A stretch of 64,000 nt of DNA from assembly GCF_032854445.1 (NCBI RefSeq), contig NC_088295.1, forward strand, positions 84,118,644-84,182,643. Reading direction: 5' to 3'. Shown in pieces: positions 13,445 to 24,039 of the stretch. Source of the stretch: Liolophura sinensis. Taxonomy: Eukaryota > Mollusca > Polyplacophora > Chitonida > Chitonidae. Both the position numbers and the translations under genes were made by a program. The first letter of the stretch is position 1. Each line of letters opens with the position of its first letter. The notes beneath the pieces were generated by a model. It saw nothing but the letters and a program-made list of their open reading frames with translations. It made no database searches and was not told where the DNA came from.

Positions 13445-13720
13445 ATGCCAAAGATCAACAGTGTAGGGATCATTACACTTACAGATACACCACTCTATCC
13501 TCGTCGTTGGCAGTACACTCGAGACTCTAACTGGGCGTCGTTTCAGATTAATGGCTCTGTATACGAACTATTTTATTTAAGCGAAATTAACCGTCTTCGG
13601 CTCATCATTCCGCTAACCCCAGAGGCCAGCTCCTGCCTGCCAGCGTACCGTGTTGGCACTGGGAAGATACATGCAGGCATAGCCTTTGAGGAACAAGTAA
13701 ATAGCCTATCACAGAATTGA
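13445..13720 (+). CDS. Candidate small single-exon gene, 91-residue protein of unknown function
   Basis: I do not recognise this protein. The frame begins at a true ATG (MPKINSVGIITLTDTPLYPR) and ends with TGA. There is no signal peptide or membrane segment; the composition is mixed and soluble-looking, with WQYTRDSNWASFQINGSVYE suggesting beta strands. Base composition is visibly richer in GC than the flanks and codon use looks ordinary. Upstream are a TATA box at 13291, a CRE and an E-box; between them and the ATG lies a purine-rich GAAAGAAAGAAAGGAAGAAAG tract (13360-13380). A poly(A) signal AATAAA at 14027-14032 gives a compact transcript of about 0.7 kb. Alternatively it may be a first coding exon, using a weak donor CAA|GTAAAT after 13696. 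A chance frame remains possible. Confidence 0.45.
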   Translation: MPKINSVGIITLTDTPLYPRRWQYTRDSNWASFQINGSVYELFYLSEINRLRLIIPLTPEASSCLPAYRVGTGKIHAGIAFEEQVNSLSQN

Positions 13721-14026
13721 ACAGGCCGCAGAAGGACAGTAATCAGCAGAGATCGGTCAAGAAGATTGCACGCACCTCGGTCGGTAATTACCAATGATTT
13801 GGCCGCAGCCCCTAACATATAGATTGTATTAATTATCAGTTGCCGTACCTGGAATTGCATGCAGAAAAACTCGGACATTCAGACCGGTGTACCAAATTGT
13901 CTAATCTACACCTAAAATGAAGACTGTGCTTCCAGATTTAAAAAAAATGTTTCAGCCAGAGAGGCCTTAATACATGGAAAATTGCAGCTTGGGTCAGGAC
14001 AATGTTCGGTCCCCTGAGTATTGCGC

Positions 14027-14032
14027 AATAAA
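14027..14032 (+). terminator. Poly(A) signal AATAAA for the 13.4-kb candidate gene
   Basis: A canonical hexamer lies about 310 bases after the stop codon at 13718-13720, in the sequence GCGCAATAAAGCG. It is consistent with a short 3' untranslated region. Confidence 0.4.
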
Positions 14033-14630
14033 GCGACTGACAAGCAGCTACGCTATGTCAACCGGTGTTTCTCGCTTCGCTACAGGTGATCCCTTAACTC
14101 TTAAATATTATAGCTCGTTCGACCCTGTTGCAGGTTAATCTATGATAGGTCACCAGGTGAAATTTTTCAGTCCATATCTTTTTTTAGTCATATGGTCATA
14201 CTGGCCATGTTTTTAAATCGATGTTGCGATGTAAGGTTTCAGGTCTGCCTTTCAAACTTAAAAGGGGCAATCTGGATGGTCACAGTATCTCCATCGCTCT
14301 GGTATTTTATTGGTTGATTTACTTGAACTGAACTCAAGTTACGCATCAAGCATAGATGCCAGAATCAACCTTGACGGAATGAAGAGATAGTATCTAGTAT
14401 GGCGAGAAAGTTGTCAAGTCGTTGGTGATCTGGTATTTTCCATATATGCTACTAGATTATATATGGAATGTGTCTTGTAGCAATTGTTTGCAATTGAAAA
14501 TGCATTCTACATGAATGTTATTGTTTGTGACAACACACCATTTGAAGTAATTACAGACCAGTGATGCATCATAAATTATTATTAAACTCAGTGCATTTTT
14601 GTCACATTCTGCTTTGTCTGTCTGTCTGTC

Positions 14631-14730
14631 TTAGCCATAGTGCTAGGGGACTCATGAATTGCTAATATTTAAGGCTTTTCACGAACAGTTACAATAAAAC
14701 CTTAACTGAGGTAAACTGACGGCAGACCTA
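14631..14730 (+). repeat. Unnamed dispersed repeat, partial copy
   Basis: Carries TTAGCCATAGTG, CGAACAGTTACAATAAAACC and TTAACTGAGGTAAACTGACG. All match the core of the repeat family seen in fuller form at 22.7, 23.4 and 61.3 kb. The 3' third is missing or diverged. Confidence 0.6.
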
Positions 14731-15147
14731 CTGTAGCATAAATAATAAATACCGGCTAACTGTGAAAGACTTCACTTTTACGACGTAATGACAAATGCTT
14801 TTCCACCCCCATTATTACCTTTTGTTCTTGGATTGTAACATGTACATTGCAACACTTATAGAAGTCTGAACCAGCTTATTCATCTTTAGAGGAGAATAAA
14901 AGGTTTTCTAATACCTAACTGCGACAAGCACTCACTTGGTCTGTTTGTCTGTCTGCCAGTTTGTTGATCAACTTTGACAGCCTTTTAACATTGATCATTC
15001 CGTCAAATGAGGGACCTGTGTGCAAGACGATATCCGCTTTTGTGCATTTGCACGTTTCATAACACCACATGCACGTATCACCTTCAACACGGGTGGATCA
15101 TTCGCCTTTCCCAGTCGATGCAATATTCCAGTGGTATATACTGAGAA

Positions 15148-15228
15148 ATGTATGCATGTATGTATGTATGTATGTATGTATGTATGTATGTATGTATGTA
15201 TGTATGTCTGTCTGTCTGTCTGTCTGTA

Positions 15229-15283
<55 letters not shown>

Positions 15284-15302
15284 ATGTATGTATGTATGTA
15301 TG
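15148..15302 (+). repeat. Compound microsatellite (TATG)n-(TCTG)n-(TATG)n
   Basis: About 155 bases of pure tetranucleotide repeat: a TATG block, then TCTG blocks with one TATG interruption, then TATG again. The pattern reflects a T-A to T-C change that spread within the tract. It produces long Cys/Tyr/Val and Thr/Asp/Arg/Gln-rich frames on both strands that should not be annotated as proteins. Shorter TCTG runs occur at 14616-14630 and near 14941-14955. Confidence 0.97.
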
Positions 15303-16035
15303 CTTGGCGTTTTATGTTGTGTTTAACAATTTTTCGGTGAATTGAATACGAGGAGCCATTAGGTGTGTGTACGTCTTCTTGTGGTCGAGCTGAGCAATGC
15401 AAACTATCACAAATATCGTACAGTATATTGGAAAATGCGAATGTCGGCTTCGACGCCTACTGGACTAGGTTGTAGTTTCATAGCGGGACAGCCAACGTTG
15501 TCGTATATGTAAATGTCAGCTTTGATGCTTATTTTCAGCGTTGAGTCACGTTGATGCTCTGGTGTATAGGTGATGTACTGGTGTACAGGTGATGTTCTGG
15601 TGTACATGTAATTCTTTAAAACGACACACACTGGAGATTAAGGGGATACAGAATTGTTGATGAATGGCTGATACAGTTAAAACACAGCTTTTGTTATAAC
15701 TGAATAATGCACCATTCCGAAAATTCAGCTGAAAATTCCTATACCTCATATGATTTTATATCCCTTTGATACGTGACTCAACTCAACTCAACACGTCGTA
15801 CGCAGTCATATGACTTTAAGATTGTAGAGCATACACGTAACGACTGGACGACGAGTGCTTATGACTTTACTCAACATTCGAGTTAGGGTAAGTTGGATTT
15901 TAAGGTCTGGTAAATGAGTGTGGATTTATTTTTGACTATCACAACCTTGATATTGTTCTCATAAGAAACTATCGACTCAGTCTGTGTTGTGGTAAATGAG
16001 TGTCAATATTGACATCGGGAATGTTGATAATATTG

Positions 16036-16225
16036 TTGAAAACAAGCGTCAACATTGAGTGTGACTGGAAAACTTGGTGTCAACATTGAGCGTGACTGCA
16101 AAACTTGGTGTCAACATTGAGCGTGATTGGAAATATTGATGTCATGATTGACCGTGACTGGAAATCTTGCTGTCAACATTGAGCGCGACTGGAAATCTTG
16201 TTGTCACTAATGAACGTGTCTGCAA
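16036..16225 (+). repeat. 31-bp minisatellite, about six copies
   Basis: The unit is GTGTCAACATTGAGCGTGAC followed by TGGAAAACTTG. Copies become more diverged toward the right end (GTCATGATTGACCGTG, GTCACTAATGAACGTG). It is noncoding. Confidence 0.88.
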
Positions 16226-16259
16226 AACTGCGCATTAAAACACTGTCAACTATTTATTT

Positions 16260-16285
16260 GGGGTTGGAGGTGGGGGGTGGGGGGG
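16260..16285 (+). other. G-rich tract with quadruplex potential
   Basis: GGGG, then GGGGGG and GGGGGGG runs lie within 26 bases, directly after the 31-bp array. The spacing would permit an intramolecular G-quadruplex on the + strand. Function is unknown. Confidence 0.5.
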
Positions 16286-18516
16286 ATGTGCTATTTCAGA
16301 TATAGTGCTAGGATCACTTCGAGGAAGGTGTTAAATCTCCCATGCTTTCTGGGGACAGTTTTGATATATAATGTTGAGATTTTTGTCCGACATCAAGTAG
16401 ACAATAATGCATCCAAGGTAGATCTTCAAACACAAAGAGCAAATCACTGACGCTGTATTATCCTGTGTTCTGATAGCTTTGGCTGCAGCTTCCCAAAGCC
16501 TCATCTCGGGGCCAGTAAGATAGCAGCTATTAATGCTTTAAATATCTTGGTTAGGAGACTCCTCATGCATACTGGGATATAAACCTAACACAAGCTGTCC
16601 AGCACACATTATTTGTGTTTGTGAAGCGTTTGCAAAGCTTACATATTCCGTTCATGTGTAAACGACTGACAGACAGCTTTTAACTTTGCCGACAGACTTC
16701 CGCATGGGATAATACAGTCTGATAAAGAGTGTTCGTTTTGGCGGAATTATTAACCTTTTCAGTAATATTGACCAAGATGTTCTGGCTGAATATTGGTCTG
16801 GGGTTGGATATGTACTGACGAACTAACCAATGGAAAATTGTCTCTCTACCTTAACCCTTTCCGGATGGCTATTAACTTCGACTGGGTCGGTTATTAAGAC
16901 ACGGTCCGAGGGGAGGTAGCGATCTATGAGGTAACATGGTGACGAAGCGTCAACCGCTAACCACACATACAATTGACAGATAGTCGATTTCCACGACCAA
17001 GTTTTCATTAAGCCTCCAGCAATTTCCGCTGTATATTGACTGTTTCTAATCTATGTGGTCCAGCTGATATGGCTATCGATGGAAATTTAGGTGTTTCCAT
17101 GAGTACAAATATGTGGACGGTAAGCAGACATGATGTATGGCATCATAGATCACTATAGTGTGGGGAGGAAATAAATGCACGTCAATATAACACAAGGTAA
17201 AGTCAAACTGCGACAGTCATAACGTGACGTCGCTAGAACAGAAGTCTGGTGCCATGATACCGTTGTACGATAATCAAATCAATACATACATTGCACTAGT
17301 TGGCTGGAATATGCCTTCTTAGTAGCAGCACAAGCAAAATTGTCGACCAAAGCAGCCATGCGTCAGATATTCTAAGTTGATCTTTAAATGTTTTTTTTTT
17401 CATAAAGACAGCAAAAATTGCACCCGCCACACTTCACCGCTGTTCGCTCTCATATTTATTTATTGATCGTGAATTCCAAGGATTTCGAAGTATTTCTTGT
17501 TTGTCGTGTCTTCTGTAACACTCAGCATTAAAAATGACTGACATATTTGGCTCTCAAAATGGATGTTTTTATACCTTGTTTTTTTTTTTCTTTTAAGGAT
17601 TTTAATTTATGAAATATTTATATTATGAATAAAATAAAAAAATATAATAATCCAGTAAATAATTATTTCAAAAACAACTTTTACATAAGCCGCCATTATA
17701 GACGTAAGAAAGTATATAAAGTAAGAAAATATAGAATGGAGTCTTGTTACGAGAAGCGGACAACAGGATTCTGTGAATAAAATAATGTCCTAGGCGCACA
17801 AAAACAGTACCCAAACCGTGTACCATTCTAGTTTATGACGAAGGTGCGCTTCGGTTTCAACTGTTCATGTATCCAACATGAAAATTATATTTCCGTCCTT
17901 TAGCCCTGGACGGCCTTTGATGTTTTAGTTCCAGATGAAATACAAGGGTTCCCAATTTTGTGGAACAAGTTAGGTTTACCATGCTTTATTATACCCGTCT
18001 ATTTGTCGTAATCGATTATATACATTAGTTTTAATGTTTGTAGTTTTGGATTTTGCTGGATATGATAACTGCATTCTAAAGCTCTTTTCAGACATCCATC
18101 TTTCAGTCTAGCAACATGTACATTGGTTTGCTTAACTAAGTTGTCCACTTTAAAATGCATTTGCCTGATCCACACAATACTGGAAGGGCCCGGTTTACTC
18201 AGTATAAGATAACGCTGGAGTTAATTAATTCTACATTGGTTTTATTGTAAAGCTGCCATCACAGTTTGTGATAGCCTTGATGGCGTGAATAGAGGTGTCA
18301 ACAGAGAAGAGATCGACAAACACAAGGTAGCATTGATCAAACATCGCATATTACTCTTGCGCCTTAAATAGGATTAGTTTAACAAATTCTGTGTACAAAA
18401 ATATGGTTCTGGATTGGTGGCAGAAAGCCAAGTCGCTTTTATATTGAACCCCTGCGTTGAACAACGAGCAATCCTTTTACACATGTTAAAAGCGGTGTAT
18501 TTGTGTCAAAAAACAT

Positions 18517-18536
18517 ACATCATGTATACATGATGT
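18517..18536. repeat. Perfect 20-bp palindrome
   Basis: ACATCATGTATACATGATGT equals its own reverse complement. It may form a small cruciform or be a symmetric binding site. No associated gene is visible. Confidence 0.7.
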
Positions 18537-18669
18537 GATGCTGATGTTATTGTTCGCCCAAACCTTGATATTAGCCATGTATGAGGAGGATTACAATTAT
18601 CGCACTTCTACTAACTTTATTAATGAGGTTTCTTAAATGAAACGCGCGTGAGGGGGCTTTCCAGTTACG

Positions 18670-18799
18670 TGCGGATGGACATGGGTTTCCCACGGTCCGC
18701 TTTCCCCCTCCCACCAGAATGCTGGCCACCGCCGTGTAAATGAAATACTCTTGAGTACGGCGTAAAACACCAACCAAATATATAAATAAATAAATAAAT
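18670..18799 (+). mobile_element. SINE family A, 5'-truncated
   Basis: Holds the 3' half only: GTGCGGATGGACATGGGTTT, CCACCAGAATGCTGGCCACC, then TGAGTACGGCGTAAAACACC and a (AAAT)n tail. The tRNA-like head is absent. Confidence 0.85.
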
Positions 18800-19816
18800 G
18801 AAAATTTGTATTTAGCTGGAAGTTTTCATGTTCTCTGTGGATTTTTTTTAACAGCTGTTGAATGAAAGCGGAAAGGTTTCATGCTTTTTTAAAATATTAA
18901 ATGAGCCATTTTATACGCGCTGTTTTTTTCCCCTACTAGCTGTTTCAGTGTTCAGTCTTTTCAAGTTGCGATTCTAACTGTTGCTTCTGTTCAGCTCCCA
19001 ATGATCAGTTTCATGCCCTACCTGCATCTCTCAAGAAATGTTTATTTTGCAGTTAAACAGATCTTGAGAACAAAGACCATTAAGCAAATTAATGCATTCA
19101 AGTGATTATTCTGTGGTTAATTCGAGGGCATTCAGGTCAGATCACTGATGAACAGTGTGTCATGTCACTTGAGGCCTGATACACAGTGGGAATCATTGAC
19201 TCAGCACGGTTGTGTCTCGGACCATCCTGCAACTTTTTCAGCCCACCATAATTTTTGCCTTGTCGGAAAACAGATTGGAGATTTACAAAAGCTGCAGGGG
19301 TCGAATTCTGCTGTTTCGAGATAAGCATATATTTCCTTTGTTATTAGCTTCATGCAGACTGTGAGATTTTTTAAGACAAATGAGCCTAGATCACAGCACC
19401 ATTGCTTTAGATTTTTGTAAAAAAAATATGTAGCAGGCACCATAGGTTGACATCGATTTGGAAAACGAGTTCAGCCCATGTTGAATAAACTTTTCAAATT
19501 TGTTTTATTTACACATACTTATAGACTATAATTGATTTTGTAAACATTGCTCTCAGATGACAACAATTGCCGCGGATTACAAATCAGCAACCGCAAAGAA
19601 AGGTTTTCTCCGTTAGCACATTTATACTTAACCGTGTCTTTATCTATATACATAGATATGTTCTTCACATTTGTTGCTTGAGCGCTGATTTGCATATTGC
19701 AGGTGCAAGAATGCATTCTATTATCACATACTTATTGCCTATTACATATGCATATGTATGAGCCAAATTCTATTCAATTACAACATTTTCAAGGATAACA
19801 CTAACATCGTTCGTTA

Positions 19817-20083
19817 TATTTATTTATTTTATTTTGTTGATTGGTGTTTTATGTCGTACTCAAGAAAATTTGACTTCAACGACGGTGACAAGAATTATGA
19901 TGGGAGGAAACCGAGCAGAGCCCGGAGGAGCTCACGACCATCCACAGGTTGTTGACAGACCATCCCACGTACGGCCGGAGAGGAAGCCAGCATGAGGTGA
20001 ACTCACAGTGACCGCATTGCTGGGGGCTCCTTGGTCATTGCTCCGCGTTGGCGCGTTAACCACCTTTGCCACGGAGTTGCCCC
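19817..20083 (-). mobile_element. SINE family A, near full length but diverged
   Basis: On the minus strand, from right to left, it has a worn tRNA head (GGCAACTCCGTGGCAAAGGT), the CCGGCCGTACGTGGGATGGT segment, CTCGGTTTCCTCCCATCATA and an A/T-rich tail. No clear target duplication was found, which fits an older insertion. Confidence 0.85.
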
Positions 20084-22698
20084 GGTTCTTTTTACACAAA
20101 CAGTTACAAATCATTGTGTCAAATCAGACAATCATACAGTGGAGTACCAACGATAATCGCAAGACTGGTTTCCAAAGTAACGGAAAACATAATTTCCCAA
20201 AGGAATATGTAAAATAAATTATACACGTAGTAAATAGAGCAGGTAACATGTTACTGAAAAAATGTCAACAGCTTCCAATGATGCAGGGAAGACAGTCGAT
20301 ATTCTAGACCTGACATCTAATTCAAATTTCAATCTCGTGAATAATTTCCAGGTAGAGGTGTCTCAGTCGCGCCTTGATTGCAACTGCTAACGATAGCGAA
20401 TAATACCAGCGATCAGACAGCAGGAATTGTTGATGCGAAGCAAGACTCCACATAGACTGGGAAGCCGCCTTTGAAGACGGCAAGAATCGCACTGGATCTT
20501 TATCGCATGCCCATGTGACATGTATTTGTCATTTATTTAAATGAGTAATGGTCATTTATCGCATTTCTGTGTGTATTAGTCAAGTTTAACACCCTAACCA
20601 TAAAACATGCCCGAATTAATATTGTGCAAATGAGTGTAAATATGTGTAGATATGGCTTGGATGTTATCGGTTGATCAAAAGCTTTAGTGATTACGTTATA
20701 ATAAAATGGTAAACTGTGTTCTTTTCGTTGAACACCATCGCCCTTAAATTGTCTGCTCTTTACTTCCCAGTATTTCGGCTAAGAGATATAACGGACAATT
20801 TAAAAAAGTTATTTTACAATTTTCTGGGCTGAACTATCCTATCACTAAATGTACGAACGTATTAAAACTGCGGGTGTATATGTGTACGTTAAAGAAATGA
20901 CACCAATACCAGTTCACATTGCAGATCTGTTATCTGTATGGTGGTCCCCATTTGCCAGGCTGTTACTGTAGCGTGAGTAATAGTCTCGTTTAGTCACCTA
21001 CCACTCGCTGCTCTGTAATGAGCCTTATGGATAGGCACACCGGTCCATTGATTGTCCCCAGGTATTGCCTTGGAATCAGTGAATCTGGTGATACAGTATT
21101 GTTTGTTACAATAACAACCCTAGGCCTGGGGTGAGCATCTGTCCCAGTACAGGTGCGATGACTGATCAACAACATCACAACAGAGCGAGAGTTGTACCTT
21201 GATCTATGACCTGGATATTTTGATAACAAAGTTCAGTATCAAAAGAGCGGTTAACGTATCATGTATCTGTTGTACACATATGGACTACATCAACGGACCT
21301 GTTTTTGGATTGTGTTGAGGAGAGATCGTTCGGGTGTTTACAGCAACAGCTGCCATTCTTATGGGCAATTCGTTGAGATAATTGTAAATTATCGCCATGG
21401 AGCAGGAATACCATTTCAGTGATTAGAGTCGATCTGTGTAATTAGCCCCCCTTACTTAATGAAGAAAGCTCACCGTCACTTCAACGGCTTCATGATCTTA
21501 CACGGGGAAGCGGCCGTTTCACGATTTGTGAGTGTGAATCAACCCACTAGGTGTATTTATATGACTGCTTGTGGTTGATGGGTTTCTAAACAGCTGTACA
21601 TCCTGAAGGTAAGATTCTCGTGCAGGTGCTCTAAATATCACTCATTTTATCACGTGGTTTGAGATAGCTGTACAAGAGATTATAGCTTAGTGGTGTTCTT
21701 AAAGGCGTATACAAGTCTTGTGTCGCTTTTTTCTGAGGCTATGTATCAAACAGTTTCTTGATGCTGAACTAACCACTTGATCTCTGCGACGGTGCGTATT
21801 GATGAACAAACACTGCCAATATTTTTTTCGTGATGACCATTGTATTCTTGTGTACTGTGTTCCTGTTCCTGTTACCCTATGGTACCGTAATATGAAAGTA
21901 GTTGCATCCTCAGGCCATGGAAATGAAAATTGTTTACACTCATTCGGGGTACAAATGCTCACGTGTCTTTTACGTGAGATCCAGACTGTTTGTTCTAGGT
22001 TGAGGTATAGTGTAGGAGTTTGTGTCTAGCATGAAAAAGGTCCGAGTAAACGTAGCTTCATTATCACCGTCGCATGTTTTGTCTTGTGTGACCATACATT
22101 TGTACCATGCCTGATATTCAGGACAGCACTCGCATTCCTAACTCAAGAAACAGTGTGTTTTATATATGATTTTCATGTAAAAAAACTCTGTGTGGAGAGT
22201 TCAAGCCCAGGCATAGTTAAGTTGGTTTCCTTTAGGCAAAGCGAGTTAATATAGTTATTTGCTGCACACCCGGTACACATGCATCAACCTTTCAGGGCAA
22301 AAGGTAGCATTCAGTCAGATGTAATTATTGTCGCTTGAATGACGTGTTCTGAAATATTCATCGCTGGCTATTACTGACTCCCAATGGTATTTTCTAGAGG
22401 AGTGTTTAAGTTATCAATGAGGTAAAGTGGCTGTGTGGGCATTCAACCTCACAAAGCTGGGCTCATTTCGTTAGTGACATGAATGCTAATGCCTTTATCT
22501 TATTGTGCTTTGCAAAGTGGTAAAGATGCGATACTGCATTTGTAAACTTGACGGACAGGGCTTGTTAACAACCTTTTACGTAAGACCCACGGAATCAATT
22601 GCACAGGTATTTAACTTCACAAATCTAAAGACTTAACTATGGTATTATATGCTGAGAGCGGCTAGCTTGATACATTTCAGCTATATTAGTGAAATTGT

Positions 22699-22885
22699 TT
22701 TTACCTAATTCTGCTTAAGCCATCGTGTTGGAGGGCCTGTTGTAATTTGCTACTATTTAATCATTTACATTAATCGTAAAGATTATAGCTCTAACTGAGC
22801 CAAACTGACAAGAGACCGGATTTCATGGATTACGTATGGCCATTTGCCAACTATCATAAGGTCGTGGCTGCTCTGAGTTTATTCA
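22699..22885 (+). repeat. Unnamed dispersed repeat, near-complete copy
   Basis: Begins TACCTAATTCTGCTTAAGCC, then GTAATTTGCTACTATTTAAT, TCTAACTGAGCCAAACTGAC, AAGAGACCGGATTTCATGG and TGGCCATTTGCCAACTATCA. These blocks recur in the same order at 23355-23560 and 61270-61490, and reversed at 26050-26214. No coding potential or clear terminal repeats are seen. Confidence 0.75.
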
Positions 22886-23045
22886 TTGTGAGACTTTTAC
22901 ATTGTGTTGTTGCCTAACCCAGCATTCCGCTGGTGTACTTAATTAAACAACCCAGAGGCCTGGTCCCTTCGAATTGTTCAATTAATATCACTGCAAATTC
23001 GTTGTATCTTTATCTACTTCATGGTAACATTGATGGGTGTGTGAT

Positions 23046-23190
23046 TTGCAGTTATTTAAGTATTTACATGAACAGTTATATAACAAAACCCTAACTGAGG
23101 TAAATTGACACGAGGTTAAGTGTGACCATTTGTCAACTTGCACACTACCGGACCTCCTCTGGTTTTACTCCCTTTGCTGAAGTCTTTCAT
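23046..23190 (+). repeat. Unnamed dispersed repeat, copy lacking the 5' block
   Basis: Reads TTTACATGAACAGTTATATA, CCCTAACTGAGGTAAATTGA, TGACCATTTGTCAACTTG and CTCCTCTGGTTTTACTCCCT. It sits between two other copies of the same family in the same orientation. Confidence 0.7.
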
Positions 23191-23354
23191 GTTGTATTTC
23201 TGCATAAATTAGGTTCGGCTGATGGGCTGTTAACTTTTTCCTGAGGTGTAGTGTCTTTGCATTGTTTTCGTGTTATTGGTTATTGGTTACGTGATGACAT
23301 CACACAATCTGAGTAATTCTAGACGAGGAATCAATATCGCCGCAATTTTGTAAC

Positions 23355-23560
23355 CTACGTGTAATTATACTTAAGCCATAGCGGCAGTTGCCATGTAATT
23401 GGCTACAACTTAAACATTCACATAATAGTTGTAACTACATGAGATAAACTGACGAGAGGCTGGATTTCATCACTTACTTGTGGGCATTTACCCGGTACAA
23501 CCAAACTGTCGTCGCTTCTCTGGTTTTGCTCTCTTTGCTCCCGTAGTCTTTTATGTTTAT
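23355..23560 (+). repeat. Unnamed dispersed repeat, near-complete copy
   Basis: Reads TTATACTTAAGCCATAGCGG, GTAATTGGCTACAACTTAAA, GAGATAAACTGACGAGAGGC and CTGTCGTCGCTTCTCTGGTT. The block order is the same as in the copies at 22.7 and 61.3 kb. Confidence 0.75.
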
Positions 23561-23703
23561 ATTCAGTTCAGTTTCTTCACCACGACGTGAAACAATGTGT
23601 AGCACTGGGCAGTTTATGACGAATCATGGATTTCCAAAGACATTAAAGACAAAAATCATCAGAGAATATATACTAGCGTAAACTGACCAATATATCGATT
23701 AGC

Positions 23704-24039
23704 ATGCAATGCACAAGATATGTGACGTCCATATTGGTTGTCTTCATTAGGACTGACTTTGTAAACAGTGTTCGACTACCCTCATACAATGACACAGCCA
23801 TATGCAGAGTCAGCCCAGGCATATGCTTCCTCAGCGTTATGCAATTTCAAATCGTGACAAAGAATAATGATAAGTTGAAGTCAGATTACCTGATGTTGGC
23901 TAACTCAACTATTACGGAAGAGTGCCATAGCGATAACATATCACGTCAGCCAGAAGGTAAGGACGACACGACGGTTTACAAATGTACTGTTTGTTTGCCA
24001 TACATTTTTTGTACATTTATATACTTCATGTTATCGTAG
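23704..24039 (+). other. Weak candidate: open frame with an immunoglobulin-like cysteine pattern
   Basis: An ATG-initiated frame of 111 codons. A cysteine at residue 34 (TAICRVS) and a DTTVYKC motif at about 88-94 are spaced like the two cysteines of an immunoglobulin domain, and DxxxYxC is the usual second-cysteine signature. The conserved tryptophan after the first cysteine is missing. A possible splice acceptor TTGTCTTCATTAG ends at 23750 and a strong-looking donor AG|GTAAGG lies near 23957, but using that donor would cut off the DxxxYxC motif. It may be an isolated exon, a decayed exon or chance. Confidence 0.2.

Larger units (their letters stand above)
14033..18669. other. Intergenic, repeats only
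   Basis: Contains a dispersed-repeat fragment (14631-14730), tetranucleotide microsatellites, a 31-bp array and a G-rich tract, listed separately. No protein-coding gene was recognised. Open frames over the TATG/TCTG microsatellite on both strands are artefacts of the repeat. Confidence 0.55.

Noticed and set aside
14995-15402. Long open frames on both strands over the TATG/TCTG tract
   Set aside because: Pure tetranucleotide repeat generates them in several frames at once; no gene context.
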